Shown piece after piece: positions 53,115-63,629 of a stretch of DNA of 64,000 bases (positions are counted from its first letter, which is position 1; every line of letters starts with the position of its first letter). The notes below the pieces were generated by a model. That model was not told the origin of the DNA. It worked only from the letters and a program-made list of their open reading frames with translations, and made no database searches. Made by a program: the position numbers and the translations under genes. This DNA is from Cricetomys ansorgei. Its lineage: Eukaryota; Chordata; Mammalia; Rodentia; Nesomyidae. The DNA lies in assembly GCA_026225945.1 (NCBI GenBank), contig JAMJFZ010003163.1, forward strand, positions 18,164,501-18,228,500, in the 5' to 3' direction.

Positions 53115-53270
53115 TGTAAGCTTCTCAAAAGAGTAGAGCTTACCCAAGAGTGAGTGTAGGCTTCCCAAGAGAGAGTAGAGCTTACCCAAGTTTGGAATAA
53201 GCTTCTCAAGAGAGATTAGAGCTTACTCAAGTGTGGGTGTAGGTTTCTCAAGAGAGAGTTAAGCTTAAGC
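53115..53270 (+). repeat. 41-bp minisatellite, about 3.7 copies
   Basis: The unit resembles TGTAAGCTTCTCAAGAGAG + TAGAGCTTACCCAAG + TGTGGG. Copies start near 53115, 53155, 53198 and 53239, so the period is 40-43. The copies differ by scattered substitutions, so the array is not recent. Confidence 0.8.
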
Positions 53271-53569
53271 GTGTCTCCAATGGCCACATTTGTGATTTGA
53301 TGGCTTTTGAAATCACACCCAAAAGGACTCTATGGAACTTTCTTCTTTTTTATAGATAAGGTCACGGGCTAGTTCCTGAGGTGGATTGGAAAAGGCAAAC
53401 CATGAGGAAGCCAAACCCTCAGTCACAGGAAGCTAAGATGCTCTTACTATCAATAGATCTGCTTGTAAGATTCCTAGGAAGAAAACTTGAAGATTTCTAG
53501 GAAGTTGCAGGTTCACATCAGGAAAAGGAATTGAGTGCCAGGCTGCCTCTCCCTGGAGGTATTTGCAGG
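53271..53569. other. Unique sequence after the minisatellite
   Basis: No gene or repeat family is recognised. Confidence 0.3.
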
Positions 53570-54050
53570 TATCGTAGTTTTAATTTTTATTTCTGACCCA
53601 TAATGGTGAGCATGCTTTATGTGCTAACTGGCTAATTATGTATCTCCTTTCATGGAATCTCTCTTTAAATCTCTTTCTTAAAGTTTTCTTCTTTAAGTGA
53701 TCATGCCTTCCATGAGACTTTGGCTTTTTCATTCCTTTTTAAAATGGTGCCTTTGAAGGATCAGAACTTCTCACTTTGACAGTGTCCAGCTAGTCACGCT
53801 TGCATTTCAGGTTCATGACTGTTGCCGTTCGTAAGAAACCCCAACGCACCCAAATCCTGTTGCTTTGGTTGACTTTCTGGATCCTAGTTTTAAATTTTAT
53901 TCTTAGGCTTCGGGCTCATCTCAAGTTAGTTTTGAACGAGGTGCGGCTGTTTCTTTCCACATCGTGCCTGCGTGTTTCAACACCATTTGTGACGAGCATC
54001 CTTTCCCCATTGAAAATCTTCATACATTAGTCTAAAATCAATTGACCGTC
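53570..54050 (-). repeat. Second old L1 (L1M-like) ORF2 relic
   Basis: AGTTTTAATTTTTATTTCTG, ATAATGGTGAGCATGC, CGTAAGAAACCCCAACGCA, ATCTCAAGTTAGTTTTGAAC, CAACACCATTTGTGACGAGC, CATTGAAAATCTTC and AAAATCAATTGACCG. It covers L1 sequence that the previous copy already contains, so it is a separate fragment or duplication. Confidence 0.7.
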
Positions 54051-54661
54051 CAGAGAGTGGCTGCGCATATTAAAAAAAAATTTTTCTTTTTCCTCTCTTT
54101 TTCTCGGGAAAAGAAAAAAAAAACTGAATCTTTTTTGTTGATCATCTTCACGATTGCTGACCCTTCACCCCAAGGACTCCAGTCTTGTTCACCCCAGCTA
54201 GGAAGTCTTCCTTATGGTAGTGCAGATTCAGTTCCACCTTTTCCATTTGAATCCCTTTTGGAGTTCCCATCTCTCCACTGGAATTCCCTCATCTCTTTCC
54301 CATCATGCCTATCTGCTCTTGTAAGTTCTCGAGCACGTTTGTAACGGCTATTTTAGGGGCCTTTTGTTAATTCCAGTGTCTGCACCAACTAAACACCTGC
54401 TTCTGTTGACTACTGCTGTCTAGATTACGGGTCACACTTCCTGCCTTGCCTGTCTTGTGGTGTTTTATCGTGGGGTGGGTATTGTGAATGACACCTGGCA
54501 GGGAGTTTCTATCATGTTGTTTTCCTTTAAAAGCTGTAAGTTTTGCTTTTGTGGTCATCTAAAATGCTGGTGCCTATTCACAATCCTATTATGACATTTT
54601 TTCTAGGACTGATCTATTTCGGTTTCATCGTGGTAACAAGCTATGGCCCTGACTCTCCACA
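54051..54661. other. Unassigned, T-rich sequence with A/T homopolymers
   Basis: Runs of A and T at 54070-54125 could pair as a hairpin (TTTTTCTTTTTC with GAAAAGAAAAAA). The remainder may be more L1 flank. No gene is seen. Confidence 0.35.
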
Positions 54662-54870
54662 GTTGCTTTCAACTGAGGGTGACTTGCCACCTCCTATGGC
54701 ATTTTGCAATGTCTAGAGACCTTGGGCTGTACTAAAAGGGGACACGTGCTATTGATAACTAATGAGTAGAGGGTAGAGCTGAAGCTAAACTGCTGCAAAG
54801 CAGAACACCTCCACCCCAACAAGGCAATTATCTGCAAATTGCCTGCAGTGCTAAGTTCAAGAAACCCAGT
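54662..54870 (+). repeat. MER20 (hAT-Charlie MITE)
   Basis: TGGCATTTTGCAATGTCTAG, TATTGATAACTAATGAGTAG, AGGGTAGAGCTGAAGCTAAAC, AACAAGGCAATTATCTGC and AGTGCTAAGTTCAAGAAACC follow MER20. MER20 copies are known in other loci as regulatory sequence; nothing here shows that. Confidence 0.72.
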
Positions 54871-55611
54871 GGGAAGGGAGAGTTCTTGCCTCTGAATGTA
54901 GTCCCACATTTCCAGTCACCTCAGCAGCTCAAATTCAATCCAGCTAAGTCTCCTGCTGAGCCTGCCTGGTGCTGTCTTCTTTGGCCATTCCTCTGGGTGG
55001 GAAAGCCTGCAGACACAGGTCACTTCCTCCTCCTGGTTGCCCTTCTTGCAGAGACCTCAGTTCCGCCTTGTCTTGACAGCTCCCGGAAACCACAGCATTA
55101 TTTATCTTGCTATTTCAGTGGTGAGGAAACAAGTCTGCTGCCCAGAAGTGGCTAGAAACACAGCTTCTAGAGGACATCCTGAGGGATTCTATTTGTTGGT
55201 CTGAGCTGTGGCCTAGGATTTTCCATCTAGAAACCCCTGAGACGCCAATTCAACTCATAAGTTGACTGTCCTAAGTCACAGTGGGATGAGAGGGTGCTCT
55301 TCCCCTCCTGTGAGTCCCAGGATGCCTGTCATGAATTACGTCACGTATATGCTGCTTTGACAGGGATGGGGGTCCCTTCAGCCCGACTCTGTACACACTG
55401 AAGCAACAGAGCTGGAGATAATGGTTGTGAATGGCCCGTTTTGCAGAGCTGCAATCTAGGACCCGAAAAGACTTCAAACTCCCTTTCCTGAGGCCGAGCC
55501 AGGCCTTAGTAGTAGGCTGGCTTGATTTCAGGAACATCTGTGAAGACAGTGGAGAACTGTGACTATGAAGGCATTGTGTAGGGTGGTATGGATTCTTACT
55601 CTGCTTGAGAG
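54871..55611. other. Unique non-coding sequence
   Basis: The minus-strand frame at 55271-55657 (128 codons) is basic and without recognisable domains. No repeat family is identified. Confidence 0.35.
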
Positions 55612-55985
55612 CTGTCTTAGTTACTTTTCTACTGCTGTGATAAGACACCATGACCAAAGCAAATTAGGAAAGAAAGCCTTTCATTTGGGTCTTACAGTTG
55701 CAGAGAGTTAGAATTCATGGCCATCATGGCAGGGGGCACGGCAGCAGGCAGGCAGGCAGGCATAGCACTGGAGCAGCAGCTGAAGAGCTTACATCCTTAT
55801 CCACAAGTAGGAGGCAGAGAGAGCCCACTGGGAATGGCATAGGCTTTGGAAACTTGAAAGCCTGCACCCAATGACACACCTCCTCCACAAAGCCACACCT
55901 CCTAATTCTTCCCAAATAACTCCACCAAGTAGAAATCAAGTATTCAAATATATAAGCCTATGAGGGTCATTGTCAATCAAACTAC
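55612..55985 (-). repeat. MT-type MaLR LTR
   Basis: CTGTCTTAGTTACTTTTCTA, CTGTGATAAGACACCATGAC, GCCATCATGGCAGGGGGCAC, ACATCCTTATCCACAAG, CACACCTCCTCCACAAAGCC, AGTATTCAAATATATAAGCC and AATCAAACTACCACA: an almost complete minus-strand MT LTR with GGCA/GCAGG expansion near 55741-55762. Confidence 0.88.
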
Positions 55986-56890
55986 CACATTCTATCTCTG
56001 GCCCCCGTAGCCTTGTGGCCATATCTAATGTAAATGCTTTCAGTCCAATGTCAAAAGTCCCCATAGTCTGTCACAGTCTTAACTCAGTTTAAGAGTCTGA
56101 GTCTCTTCTGAGACTCAAAGCAATCTCTTAACTGTAACTGAGACTTACCAGTGTTTTCAACGATCTTTATAAGGTGACCCAGTCTATAATGAAATGGCAG
56201 GTTCGTTCACCACAGAAGATCTAAGTCCAGTGCTCAAAAGTACACCAACTATACTAACAACATGCTCTTCTCCCCGACTTTTTAAAGTATAGAAGATTCC
56301 AGAATCAGGGGGTTGCCCATAATTTCATCATAGCTAGACCATGACTTGGGCACACCATCTATAAATCACTTCACGTGTTTATGTGCTCTTTTTGCTTTAT
56401 CTCTTTATATATGTTCATAGAGTGAATCCAGATGCAAGGTCTGCAAACCAGTGTGGGGCCATGCAAGCTTGGGAATTCTGTGTTACACATTTTCCCTTTG
56501 GTTCAAGGGGAAGATATTTAATGTAATTTCCCCCTTAGGCTATATTAACTTTCAAGAGGAAGTCTCTGGATGATTTGAAATGAGCCGTTCTCTCTGGAAT
56601 CCTCCAAGCTCATCTTCAGAGTGGTCATGGCTCATCTTGTCATGGCCCATTACACATTCTCCATACAAGGAATCGGCCTTCCTTCAGTGTCAGGTTCACG
56701 TGGGGCAGAATCAGAGAAGATGCTGGGGCATGGCTTCATTTTGGGCTTCTCCTGCTTGATTAGTTCTTAACATAACTCTTTAAAAGACAGGGTTGATCCA
56801 TTGACAGGAAACAGATAGATGTGTTTTTATCTGAGCTCTTTGAAAAGAGCACCATGGATGTGGACCAACAGTGGGGGAGTCTGAATGAAG
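55986..56890 (-). repeat. MaLR internal region relic
   Basis: Directly after the LTR comes GGCCCCCGTAGCCTTGTGGC, ATGCTTTCAGTCCAATGTC, AAAAGTCCCCATAGTCTG, CACAGTCTTAACTCAGTTTA, GAGTCTGAGTCTCTTCTGAG and CTCAAAGCAATCTCTTAACTG. This is the reverse complement of the gag-like/internal start used by THE1/MaLR elements. It is non-coding now. Confidence 0.7.
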
Positions 56891-57300
56891 AAATGGTTAA
56901 AATGGTTTACATTATTTAGTATTGTCATCACTGTGCCTAAAATCACCGCACCAGGAATAACTTGGGAGGGATTCAGCTCATGGTTTCAAATGGTTCAGTC
57001 TGCCATCTCTTGGTCCCACCAAGAGATATTCTGCAGAATATCACAGTGGTGGGATCCTGTGGTAGAGGAGGCTCCCCTCGTGCAGAGAGGAACCAGAGAG
57101 GGAAACCAAGGACCAATCCCAGCCCCGCGAACTGCATCCTCCAGCCATGGCCACTCCCTTTCTCACCTTCCACCCCATGAACCCATCAGCAGACCAGGTT
57201 ATTGCTCATGTCAGAGCTCTTGTGATCTATGGTGTATAGAGAGGCCCCCAGAGACACACCCAGAGGTGTGTGTAATAACTCCCTAGATGTTTCTTAGTCC
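56891..57300 (-). repeat. MaLR LTR, diverged
   Basis: CACTGTGCCTAAAATCACCG, CACCAGGAATAACTTGGGAGG, GCTCATGGTTTCAAATGG, TCAGTCTGCCATCTC, AGAGACACACCCAGAGGTGTG and TCCATCAATAAAAAATAAC give a second minus-strand LTR. It could be the 5' LTR of the same provirus or an independent insertion of a different subfamily. Confidence 0.65.
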
Positions 57301-57419
57301 ATCAATAAAAAATAACAGTTTAATCCTTTGCATTTCACACACCACTGTAGCCCTACGTTTCATTCTTAAATCAAAACTTTCTCCATAATCCTTGGAATCT
57401 TAACTGACTTTCTCTGATC

Positions 57420-57795
57420 TATTTCCTTTCCCCTACCCCACACCTTTGCAGGAACACTGCCTCCTAGTGTATGTCAAACACGCGAGCAACTTCTGATCCC
57501 AGCCTCTGAACATGCACTTCCTCAGCCTGGAGTACACTTGCTAACATGTCTTCAACCAGGGTTCATTATACTTTCGCCTCTTGGCTGAAATATCGTTTCT
57601 TCAGTAAGGCTTTCCCAATCCACCCTTCTAAAAGAGCACTCTCTGTTCCTTCTACCCAATGCAGTCCATGTTTATACGTCTGTGCCTTAGGGATCTTAAT
57701 AGTACATAATGGTTCTAAGCATTAAATGAAGTAATTGATATAAAATGCCTAACACAAGGCCAGTCTATAATGAGTACTTAATAAATACTTAATAG
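57420..57795 (+). repeat. L2 LINE 3' region
   Basis: CTTGGCTGAAATATCGTTTC, TCAGTAAGGCTTTCCCAATC, GCCTAACACAAGGCCAG, then TAATGAGTACTTAATAAATAC form the L2 3' terminus in plus orientation. Confidence 0.72.
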
Positions 57796-57934
57796 TGTTG
57801 ATGATGTTATATTCTTCTATTCCTCTAGCCACCCTCCTTGTGCAGTTTCTGCTCTGGTCAAATCTAATTCCAAGGAGTTCATGGTATCCTTAAACCAGGG
57901 AACTCCTCTCCTGTCGCAGCGTTATAGAGAGCGT

Positions 57935-58020
57935 GAGAGGCTGGGGAGGTGGCTCAGTGGCAGAACACTTGCCTCGCATACACAAGACCCAGCTTTAATT
58001 TCCTTTCAAAAAACAAAAGG
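57935..58020 (+). repeat. ID-type SINE
   Basis: GGCTGGGGAGGTGGCTCAGTG (box A region), GCAGAACACTTGCCTCGCAT, ACACAAGACCCAGCTTTAAT (decayed box B) and an A-rich tail (CAAAAAACAAAAGGGAAAAG). Confidence 0.75.
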
Positions 58021-58053
58021 GAAAAGAAAATGAAGGGGGCAAGAAGGCAACCG

Positions 58054-58390
58054 TGTTGAGGAAGCTTACTTTTAGTTATATATAAAATAATTGTTTTAAT
58101 GCACTCTGGGGTGAGGGGTTGTCTAGGGCGTTTTGTATTGTTTGCAGGTGTTGGGTTTCTGGGGGAGGTTGTTTAATTGCTAATGATCTGCATGTGCTAT
58201 CAGTAGAATACCTGAGGCGTTCTGAATAAGTAAAAACACCTGAGCTGAGAGGCATGCGGTTCCACTGCCGATCGAGTATGGTGCTGGCCAGGACAGTGGT
58301 TGCCTCTGCTGAGGTCTGGCAGGGTTTGCAGTTGTGAAATATGCCTTCTTATTTTCCTGGCTGAGCCCACGCAGTAGGCCTACTACTACA
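58054..58390 (+). repeat. LTR-like dispersed repeat, copy 1
   Basis: Starts TGTTGAGGAAGCTTACTTTT and ends near CCTACTACTACA (TG...CA). Shares its entire length with 62205-62543. Shared landmarks are AAAATAATTGTTTT, GCTAATGATCTGCA, GTGCTATCAGTAGA, TACCTGAGG, a TATA-like AAAAACACCTGAGCTGA and CTCTGCTGAGGTCTGG. The architecture fits a short solo retroviral LTR. Family unassigned. Confidence 0.65.
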
Positions 58391-58789
58391 CAATCGAGAT
58401 AGAAAGACCACCTTGCAGGAGCCAAGGTCCTTGAAATTCCCAAAGCCGTGCCAATTTTGCCATTAGGTCCACCCAGCTTCACTTAGAGGGTCTTTCTAAA
58501 AGCGATCCCTTCATAGACAATGCAGATGAAACCCAGAGAAGCAAAACACTTGACACAAGACTTCACAGCCTGAGAAAGGCGAGGCAGGGAACTCAAAAGT
58601 CCAACAAAATGTCCAAAAAAGAGCTGATACCCCTGAAGAAAATTTGTCAACGAAAAGCCAAGTCTCCTTGGCATGCTCTCTCCTTTCCTAGTGCCCCTGC
58701 CAAAGCAGAGCCACACAGGGGCATGGACAGGTGCTCAGCTTTGGGATTCTCTCTCCAAGGGCTACAGGCCCAGGTGTGTGCACTTTTAT
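58391..58789. other. Unique non-coding sequence
   Basis: No primer-binding-site-like motif follows the LTR-like repeat and no retroviral coding sequence is seen. Confidence 0.35.
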
Positions 58790-58965
58790 TCCTCAGACCA
58801 ATCTGGCTCTGTGTCGATATAAATGTATTTAATATTGGCATTTCTCTTCTTCGAAAAATTGTGTTATTTACTGACATTGATTGCAGTCATGTTTATACTG
58901 GCAGAAATATAATTTATCTCTTTGGAGTCATCTGCACGTAAGTAGCAAAGCCCTAGTCTAGGCCA
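58790..58965. other. CNE-like block
   Basis: ATAAATGTATTTAATATTGGC, TTATTTACTGACATTGATTGC and CAGAAATATAATTTATCTC lie in unique sequence. A frame runs through it but its composition is AT-driven. Confidence 0.33.
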
Positions 58966-59440
58966 AGACTTTTGCTGGTTTGCCAGTGGCCCATATTTGT
59001 TTATCAACAATGTCTCTCTCTCATCAAAGACCCTATTTCGAAACAGTATGAGGTGGATGTAGACTCACTGTGGCATGTAGACGGAATTCCAGGTTTCTCA
59101 GAAGGCACCAGTTCAAGGAGCTCTAGGGAAGGTAGAGCAGGACCTGTGCTTTATACAAGCTGGCTGGGTCCTCATTACAGTGTCCCTGCAGAATGCCACC
59201 GGTGGAGTCATGCTCTGAAAAGAGGAAGCCACAGCTGGATCACCACACAATCCCATGAAGTGAAGAACTTACATTCATGATTTTGCATCTTCAGATAAAG
59301 CAAAGCCCTGTACACCCCAACGCTGTAAGAGTCATAATAAGCATTAACACATAAAATCATACAGAAACCATCTCTCCCAGAGAGCTCCCAGTCATACCTT
59401 GCTTACCATGCTTTGAACATTTCTTCACATTTTATATATC
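58966..59440. other. Unique non-coding sequence
   Basis: No gene or repeat is recognised. Confidence 0.35.
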
Positions 59441-59608
59441 AGATTCTTTTTGTTTGTTTGTTTTTTGTCTTTTGAGACAGGATTTCTCTGTGTAGCCTTG
59501 GCTGTCCTGGATCTCTCTCTGTAGACTAGGCTGGCCTTAAACTCAGAAATCTACTGGCCTCTGCCTCCCAAGTGCTGGGATTAAAGGCATGCATCCTGGC
59601 TCGTGTAT
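59441..59608 (-). repeat. B1 SINE
   Basis: T-rich TTTGTTTG start, TTTTGAGACAGGATTTCTCTG, TGTAGCCTTGGCTGTCC, GTAGACTAGGCTGGCCTTAA and CTCCCAAGTGCTGGGATTAAA. This copy carries the standard TGTAGCC form. Confidence 0.93.
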
Positions 59609-59629
59609 TAGATTCTTAATCCCAGTTGC

Positions 59630-60055
59630 AAAAATTCTGGAAGGTGGAGGAGCCCAGTGGGGGATGTTTAAGTCATGAAGATCCACCCTTACCAAGTGTA
59701 TTGATGGTGGTTAATAGTGGATTATAAAAGGATTGGTAGCCATGGGTGAAGTCTCCTCCCCTATTCTCTCTTCTCTTCATCTCTCATCTTTACCCCTCTG
59801 TTCTTTCTCCCCCTTCTTTCCTACCCCCCATCTTGTCTGTCCCTCTCCCCTCTCCTCCTCCTCCCTTCCTCCTTCAGTCCTTTCTTCCCTCCTTCTGGTC
59901 TTCTTCCACACTTTCTTGGGATAATACAGCAAGAAGCCCCTTCAGGAAGGAGGTCCTTGATCTCAGACGTCCCAAATTCTAAATTGCAAGGACGAATCTC
60001 TTTACAAGTTATCTACCCAGTGGGTATTCTGTTACAGCAGCAGAATCAGCGATCT
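59630..60055 (+). repeat. MLT1/MST-type MaLR LTR with expanded pyrimidine tract
   Basis: CTGGAAGGTGGAGGAGCCCAG, GGGGATGTTTAAGTCATG and GGTGAAGTCTCCTCCCC form the 5' part. Then a CT-rich tract (59750-59915), then AATACAGCAAGAAGCCCC, GACGTCCCAAATTC and TGGGTATTCTGTTACAGCAG. Confidence 0.68.
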
Positions 60056-60084
60056 GAAGGGTGAGGTCTTGAGAAGGAAGATAA

Positions 60085-60272
60085 GTACCTGGCCATCGAG
60101 ATGGAGAAGGACTTGCTGCCAAGCCCGAGGACCCGAGTTCAGTTCCCAGAACCCACATGGCAGAAGGAGAGAACTCCCGAAAGCTGTCCTCTGACTGCCA
60201 CACCCCGACTGGCACATGTGCAGTTGCGTACATACGTGATGCAAAGTGAGTAAGTGAACATGAAAAAGGAGA
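60085..60272 (+). repeat. B3/B2-type SINE
   Basis: GACTTGCTGCCAAGCCCGAG, GACCCGAGTTCAGTTCCCAG, AACCCACATGGCAGAAGGAG, GCTGTCCTCTGACTGCCAC, GGCACATGTGCAGTTGC and a decayed A-rich tail. The tRNA-derived head is diverged. Confidence 0.85.
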
Positions 60273-60459
60273 AAGAGCGAGTGAGGCTGTGGGTGTACCC
60301 TCCCTAGTGAACCACAGACGTGCTCTGAGTCAGCTAATCTGTGCCAAGTGCCGCAAGACAGAAAGTACAAGACCTGGCTGGTACCAATGTGTCCTCAGTC
60401 CACTGCATTTTAACCAGAAGGCTGTGAGAGTTCATTCTGTATGACTTATACTTTATTAC

Positions 60460-60740
60460 GCATTCCTTTGAGCTAGCTTCTTACTTTGAAGCCTAGCCTA
60501 GTCTCGAACTGAAGATCCTCTCCCCAGGCCTGGTAACCCACACCTTTACTCGGGAGGCAAAGACGTGCAGATCTCTGTGAGTCTGTGACCAGCCTGGTCT
60601 ATGTAGAGAGTTCCAGGCCAGCCAGAGCTACACAGTAAGATCCTGTCTCAAAACATAAAACCAAAACACTCAAGATCTTCCTGCTTCAGCCTTGACAAGT
60701 GCAGGGATGACAGGTGTGTACTACCATGCCTGGATCAATT
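60460..60740 (-). repeat. B4/B1-like SINE split by a B1 insertion
   Basis: AGCCTAGTCTCGAACTGAAG (60496-60515) continues after the inserted B1 as AGATCTTCCTGCTTCAGCC, AGTGCAGGGATGACAGGTG and ACTACCATGCCTGG. The two halves reconstruct one minus-strand SINE. Confidence 0.7.
60521..60671 (+). repeat. B1 SINE inserted in the above
   Basis: ACCCACACCTTTACTCGGG, AGGCAAAGACGTGCAGATC, GACCAGCCTGGTCTATGTAG, AGTTCCAGGCCAGCCAGAG, GATCCTGTCTCAAAAC. Flanked by AAGATCCTC (60512-60520) and AAGATCTTC (60672-60680), which fit a target-site duplication. Confidence 0.88.
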
Positions 60741-62204
60741 ATCAACTACATTTTATTATTAACCATTGCTACCACTTGGTAATAATTGCCAAGAGTAGAT
60801 TCTAGATCCAGAAAGGTTGGGTTCCAGTAGAGTTGCTTTATCCCTTACCTGCCCAGGTCCTTATCGGCTATAATGGCACAAACCTCCCAGAGTGGTCTGA
60901 GGATTTAAGGAACTCACACTCCGTGTGGTAGAGGAACACTAAGTGGAGGACTGGCTGGTTATGTGCATTTTGCAGATGGGAAAACAAAGTTGGAAATGCT
61001 ACTTGCTACACACAGCTCAGTGAGTGGAGGTGTCAAGGGGAGAGCGTTGGACCAGAAGCCACATGCTGCTCTTCACCCTGGTCCAGGACTTCTGACTCTA
61101 GGGTCCCCTTCGTCAGTGTGAAGCCTCCTCACCCCTGCAATGGCCCAGCTGCCTGCCCAAGAAACCATGGCATGATCAGCCCACCACCGCCATGGTAAAT
61201 AGCTGATCCAAAGCTCTTAACTCCCTACTCCCCTGCCCCTAAGAGCTAAGAAGAGATGGAGTAACTGAATACTGCGGCTCTAGCCTAGGTCCTCTCAGGC
61301 ACTAACCTGCTGAGCCCCAGGAAGAGTCTCTCCCCTCTCTAGATCTGTTTCTCTATTGGGACCAGTAACCATCAAAGGGTCCCTTGTTTCTTTATCTTGG
61401 TGTGCTATGAGTCAGTCCCTAGCACCAGTAGACCTTAGAGCAAGCCTATGGTAAAAATTCAGTGCTTTTCTGCCCCAGCTCAGGCTCTTTGTGGGCTGAG
61501 AGCCCCACCAGAAGTCCCTTTTCCTCATGGCCAAGGGTGGTTCCTGAGCCTCCAAGTTCTCTGACTTCAGTCAGGCAAGCCTCAAAAAGCCACAGCTCAG
61601 ACACACCCTGAAGCTGGCTGAGCTGTGTGCGCAATAGGGCCTTTTTAGACACTGGGGATGGAAGAAGGGGAACAGTGATATTTCCTGTCCCCTCTCTCTT
61701 TACCTATTAGGAAGCCAAACTGGTGTTCGGGGCAATGGTCAGACTTGGCTTTGTTAGGTTTTATTGGTTCTCTTTTTTGTATCCCCCAAATGGGCCATAA
61801 TACGGGGTTTCCAGGAGTTTGTATCTCAGGCAAAAATGGATCTGTGTCAAGTGTAAAGGCAATGTCTAATAATACTAAATTTACAGATGGGTTTTCTGTA
61901 AACCTTCAGAGGTACCTCAGAGAGCAATGGAGAAGGAAACCCCCAACAGGAAAGTGCCAGCTCCTTAGCTGCTGCTCAGACAGGAGATACCAACAGACGC
62001 TGCCAAAGGCAACAGCCCGAGGCTACAATGCTGTGGGTATACTGACACACTGGCCAGCCCAGGTCTGTCTGGTAGGAGTCTTGACAGCATGTCAGAAAAA
62101 CCTAACCCAACAGCATAAGCACAAAGAGTTGAAGTACATCAGTATGCCTGATTAGCCAGAATTAGGCTTCAGCCATTGCTTGATCCGGGGTGTAAGTGGC
62201 ATAT
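60741..62204. other. Unique sequence; unassigned segment before the second LTR
   Basis: No repeat family is recognised. The plus frame at 61745-62155 (136 codons) lies just upstream of the LTR-like repeat. It could be a retroviral remnant, but no motif supports that. Confidence 0.35.
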
Positions 62205-62543
62205 TGTTGTGGAAGTTTATTTTAGTTGTGTTTAAAATAATTGTTTTTGTGCACTGTTGGAAAAAAGGATGCATAAGCCTTGGTCTTTTGTATTGTCTGC
62301 AGGTGATGGGCTTCTGTGGGGATGTTTGATTGCTAATGATCTGCACGTGCTATCAGTAGACTACCTGAGGAGTTCTGAAAGAATAAAAACACCTGAGCTG
62401 AAATGCTCAGGGTTCCACTGTCAATTGAGTAATGGCACTTGTCATTGTGGTGGTTCCCTCTGCTGAGGTCTGGTAGGGCTTCCACCTATGAAAACACCTC
62501 CTTGCCTTCCTGTGCTGAGCCACCCAACAGGCATACAACAACA
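62205..62543 (+). repeat. LTR-like dispersed repeat, copy 2
   Basis: TGTTGTGGAAGTTTATTTTAG to CATACAACAACA, same orientation as copy 1 and clearly homologous along about 337 bases with scattered substitutions and small indels. It shares the TATA-like AATAAAAACACCTGAGCTGA. No clear target duplication flanks it. Confidence 0.65.
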
Positions 62544-62849
62544 TGTGTCGTTTTTATTCTACATGTATAGAAACTCCCAGGACTCCATGTTTCTAATTGA
62601 ATTAGCAACAGAAAGAGAATGTGGACGCAGCATTCCCGCTAATTCAGAAGAGCCACACGGCCCTGTAGCACCACCAGGGATGAGAGGCTCTGGCTGGCTA
62701 GGACTTCTCAGAAGCCTGAAACTTAAGGGAGCTGCCTGGGGAGCTGGGCAAGGCTGGGTTTACTGTCTCTGTGGTGGTGATGGAGGAGGAAGCTGAATGG
62801 CTTACATGAACACAGATTTCGCCTCAGTGCATCACATGAGGAACCCCTT
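62544..62849. other. Unique non-coding sequence
   Basis: No feature is recognised. Confidence 0.35.
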
Positions 62850-63390
62850 GTTAGATCTAGCCCTGACACAACTTTCCCCACCCTGCAGCCAAAGTCAGTC
62901 TCTTTCCTTCACTACCTCCACATCCGCTCACTGCAGTCATTCAGGTCTGCCACTGTGGGGTCACTCCCGATCACTCCTGAGCTCTGGTGGAGTCGGCCTC
63001 TCTTCAATTTGAAGTTCTAGACACGTACTTCTCTACCTTCCTCTCTGCTTCTTGAACATGCAGCAGGGTCTCTGTGCTTGCAATCTGCTACCCAAATCAG
63101 TCTCTGGTCCAGGTTTCTATCTCAGTACTCAGATCAATCAAATCCCACTCTCTCCATCTCAAGAGAGAGTGTCCTGGGGGGGGGCTGTGTTCAGTAACAG
63201 CTGTCACCCACCACCCCACACGCATCCTCTGTTCTCTGTTAGACACAATATCAGATATTCCTTTCCTACCATTGCCTTGACGTTAATTCTTAACGTATAT
63301 GCTATTTCCCCTACATGACTGAAGGGCCTAGGAAAATGAAATCTTGCTTTCCTTGTTCAATGCCATGTCCCCAGTGCTCGAGAGAACCCG
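62850..63390 (+). repeat. L2 LINE-like region
   Basis: Pyrimidine-rich sequence with CTTTCCTTCACTACCTCCAC, TCATTCAGGTCTGCCACTG, CCCTACATGACTGAAGGGC and GCCATGTCCCCAGTGCTCGAG fits a diverged plus-strand L2. Confidence 0.5.
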
Positions 63391-63629
63391 AAGACTAGAT
63401 ATTTTGTCACGCAGCAAGCCAGCCGGTGAGCCCTGCCTCCGTAAGGCTTGTACGACAGCGGACTTCTGACACGAGCGTGTCCCAGCGCAGACAGCTTGCA
63501 CATCCATCAGAGATGGGTTCTGTGCTGGGTGGGGGTTGTGAACCCCACAGGAAGTAAACCACAGTTGCCTTGGATGCAGTTCCTCGCTCTCAACAGATGC
63601 CAGGTGCCTCTGCTATTGGTACCAGGTAT

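Noticed and set aside
54060..54130. A/T-run hairpin as a regulatory structure
   Set aside because: It is short homopolymeric complementarity in T-rich, L1-adjacent sequence, expected by chance.
61745..62155. 136-codon plus frame as a retroviral gene remnant
   Set aside because: It lies just upstream of an LTR-like repeat, but I see no gag, protease, polymerase or envelope motif.
58391..62204. A provirus between the two LTR-like repeats
   Set aside because: No primer-binding site or polypurine tract at the expected places, no retroviral frames, and unrelated repeats fill the interval.
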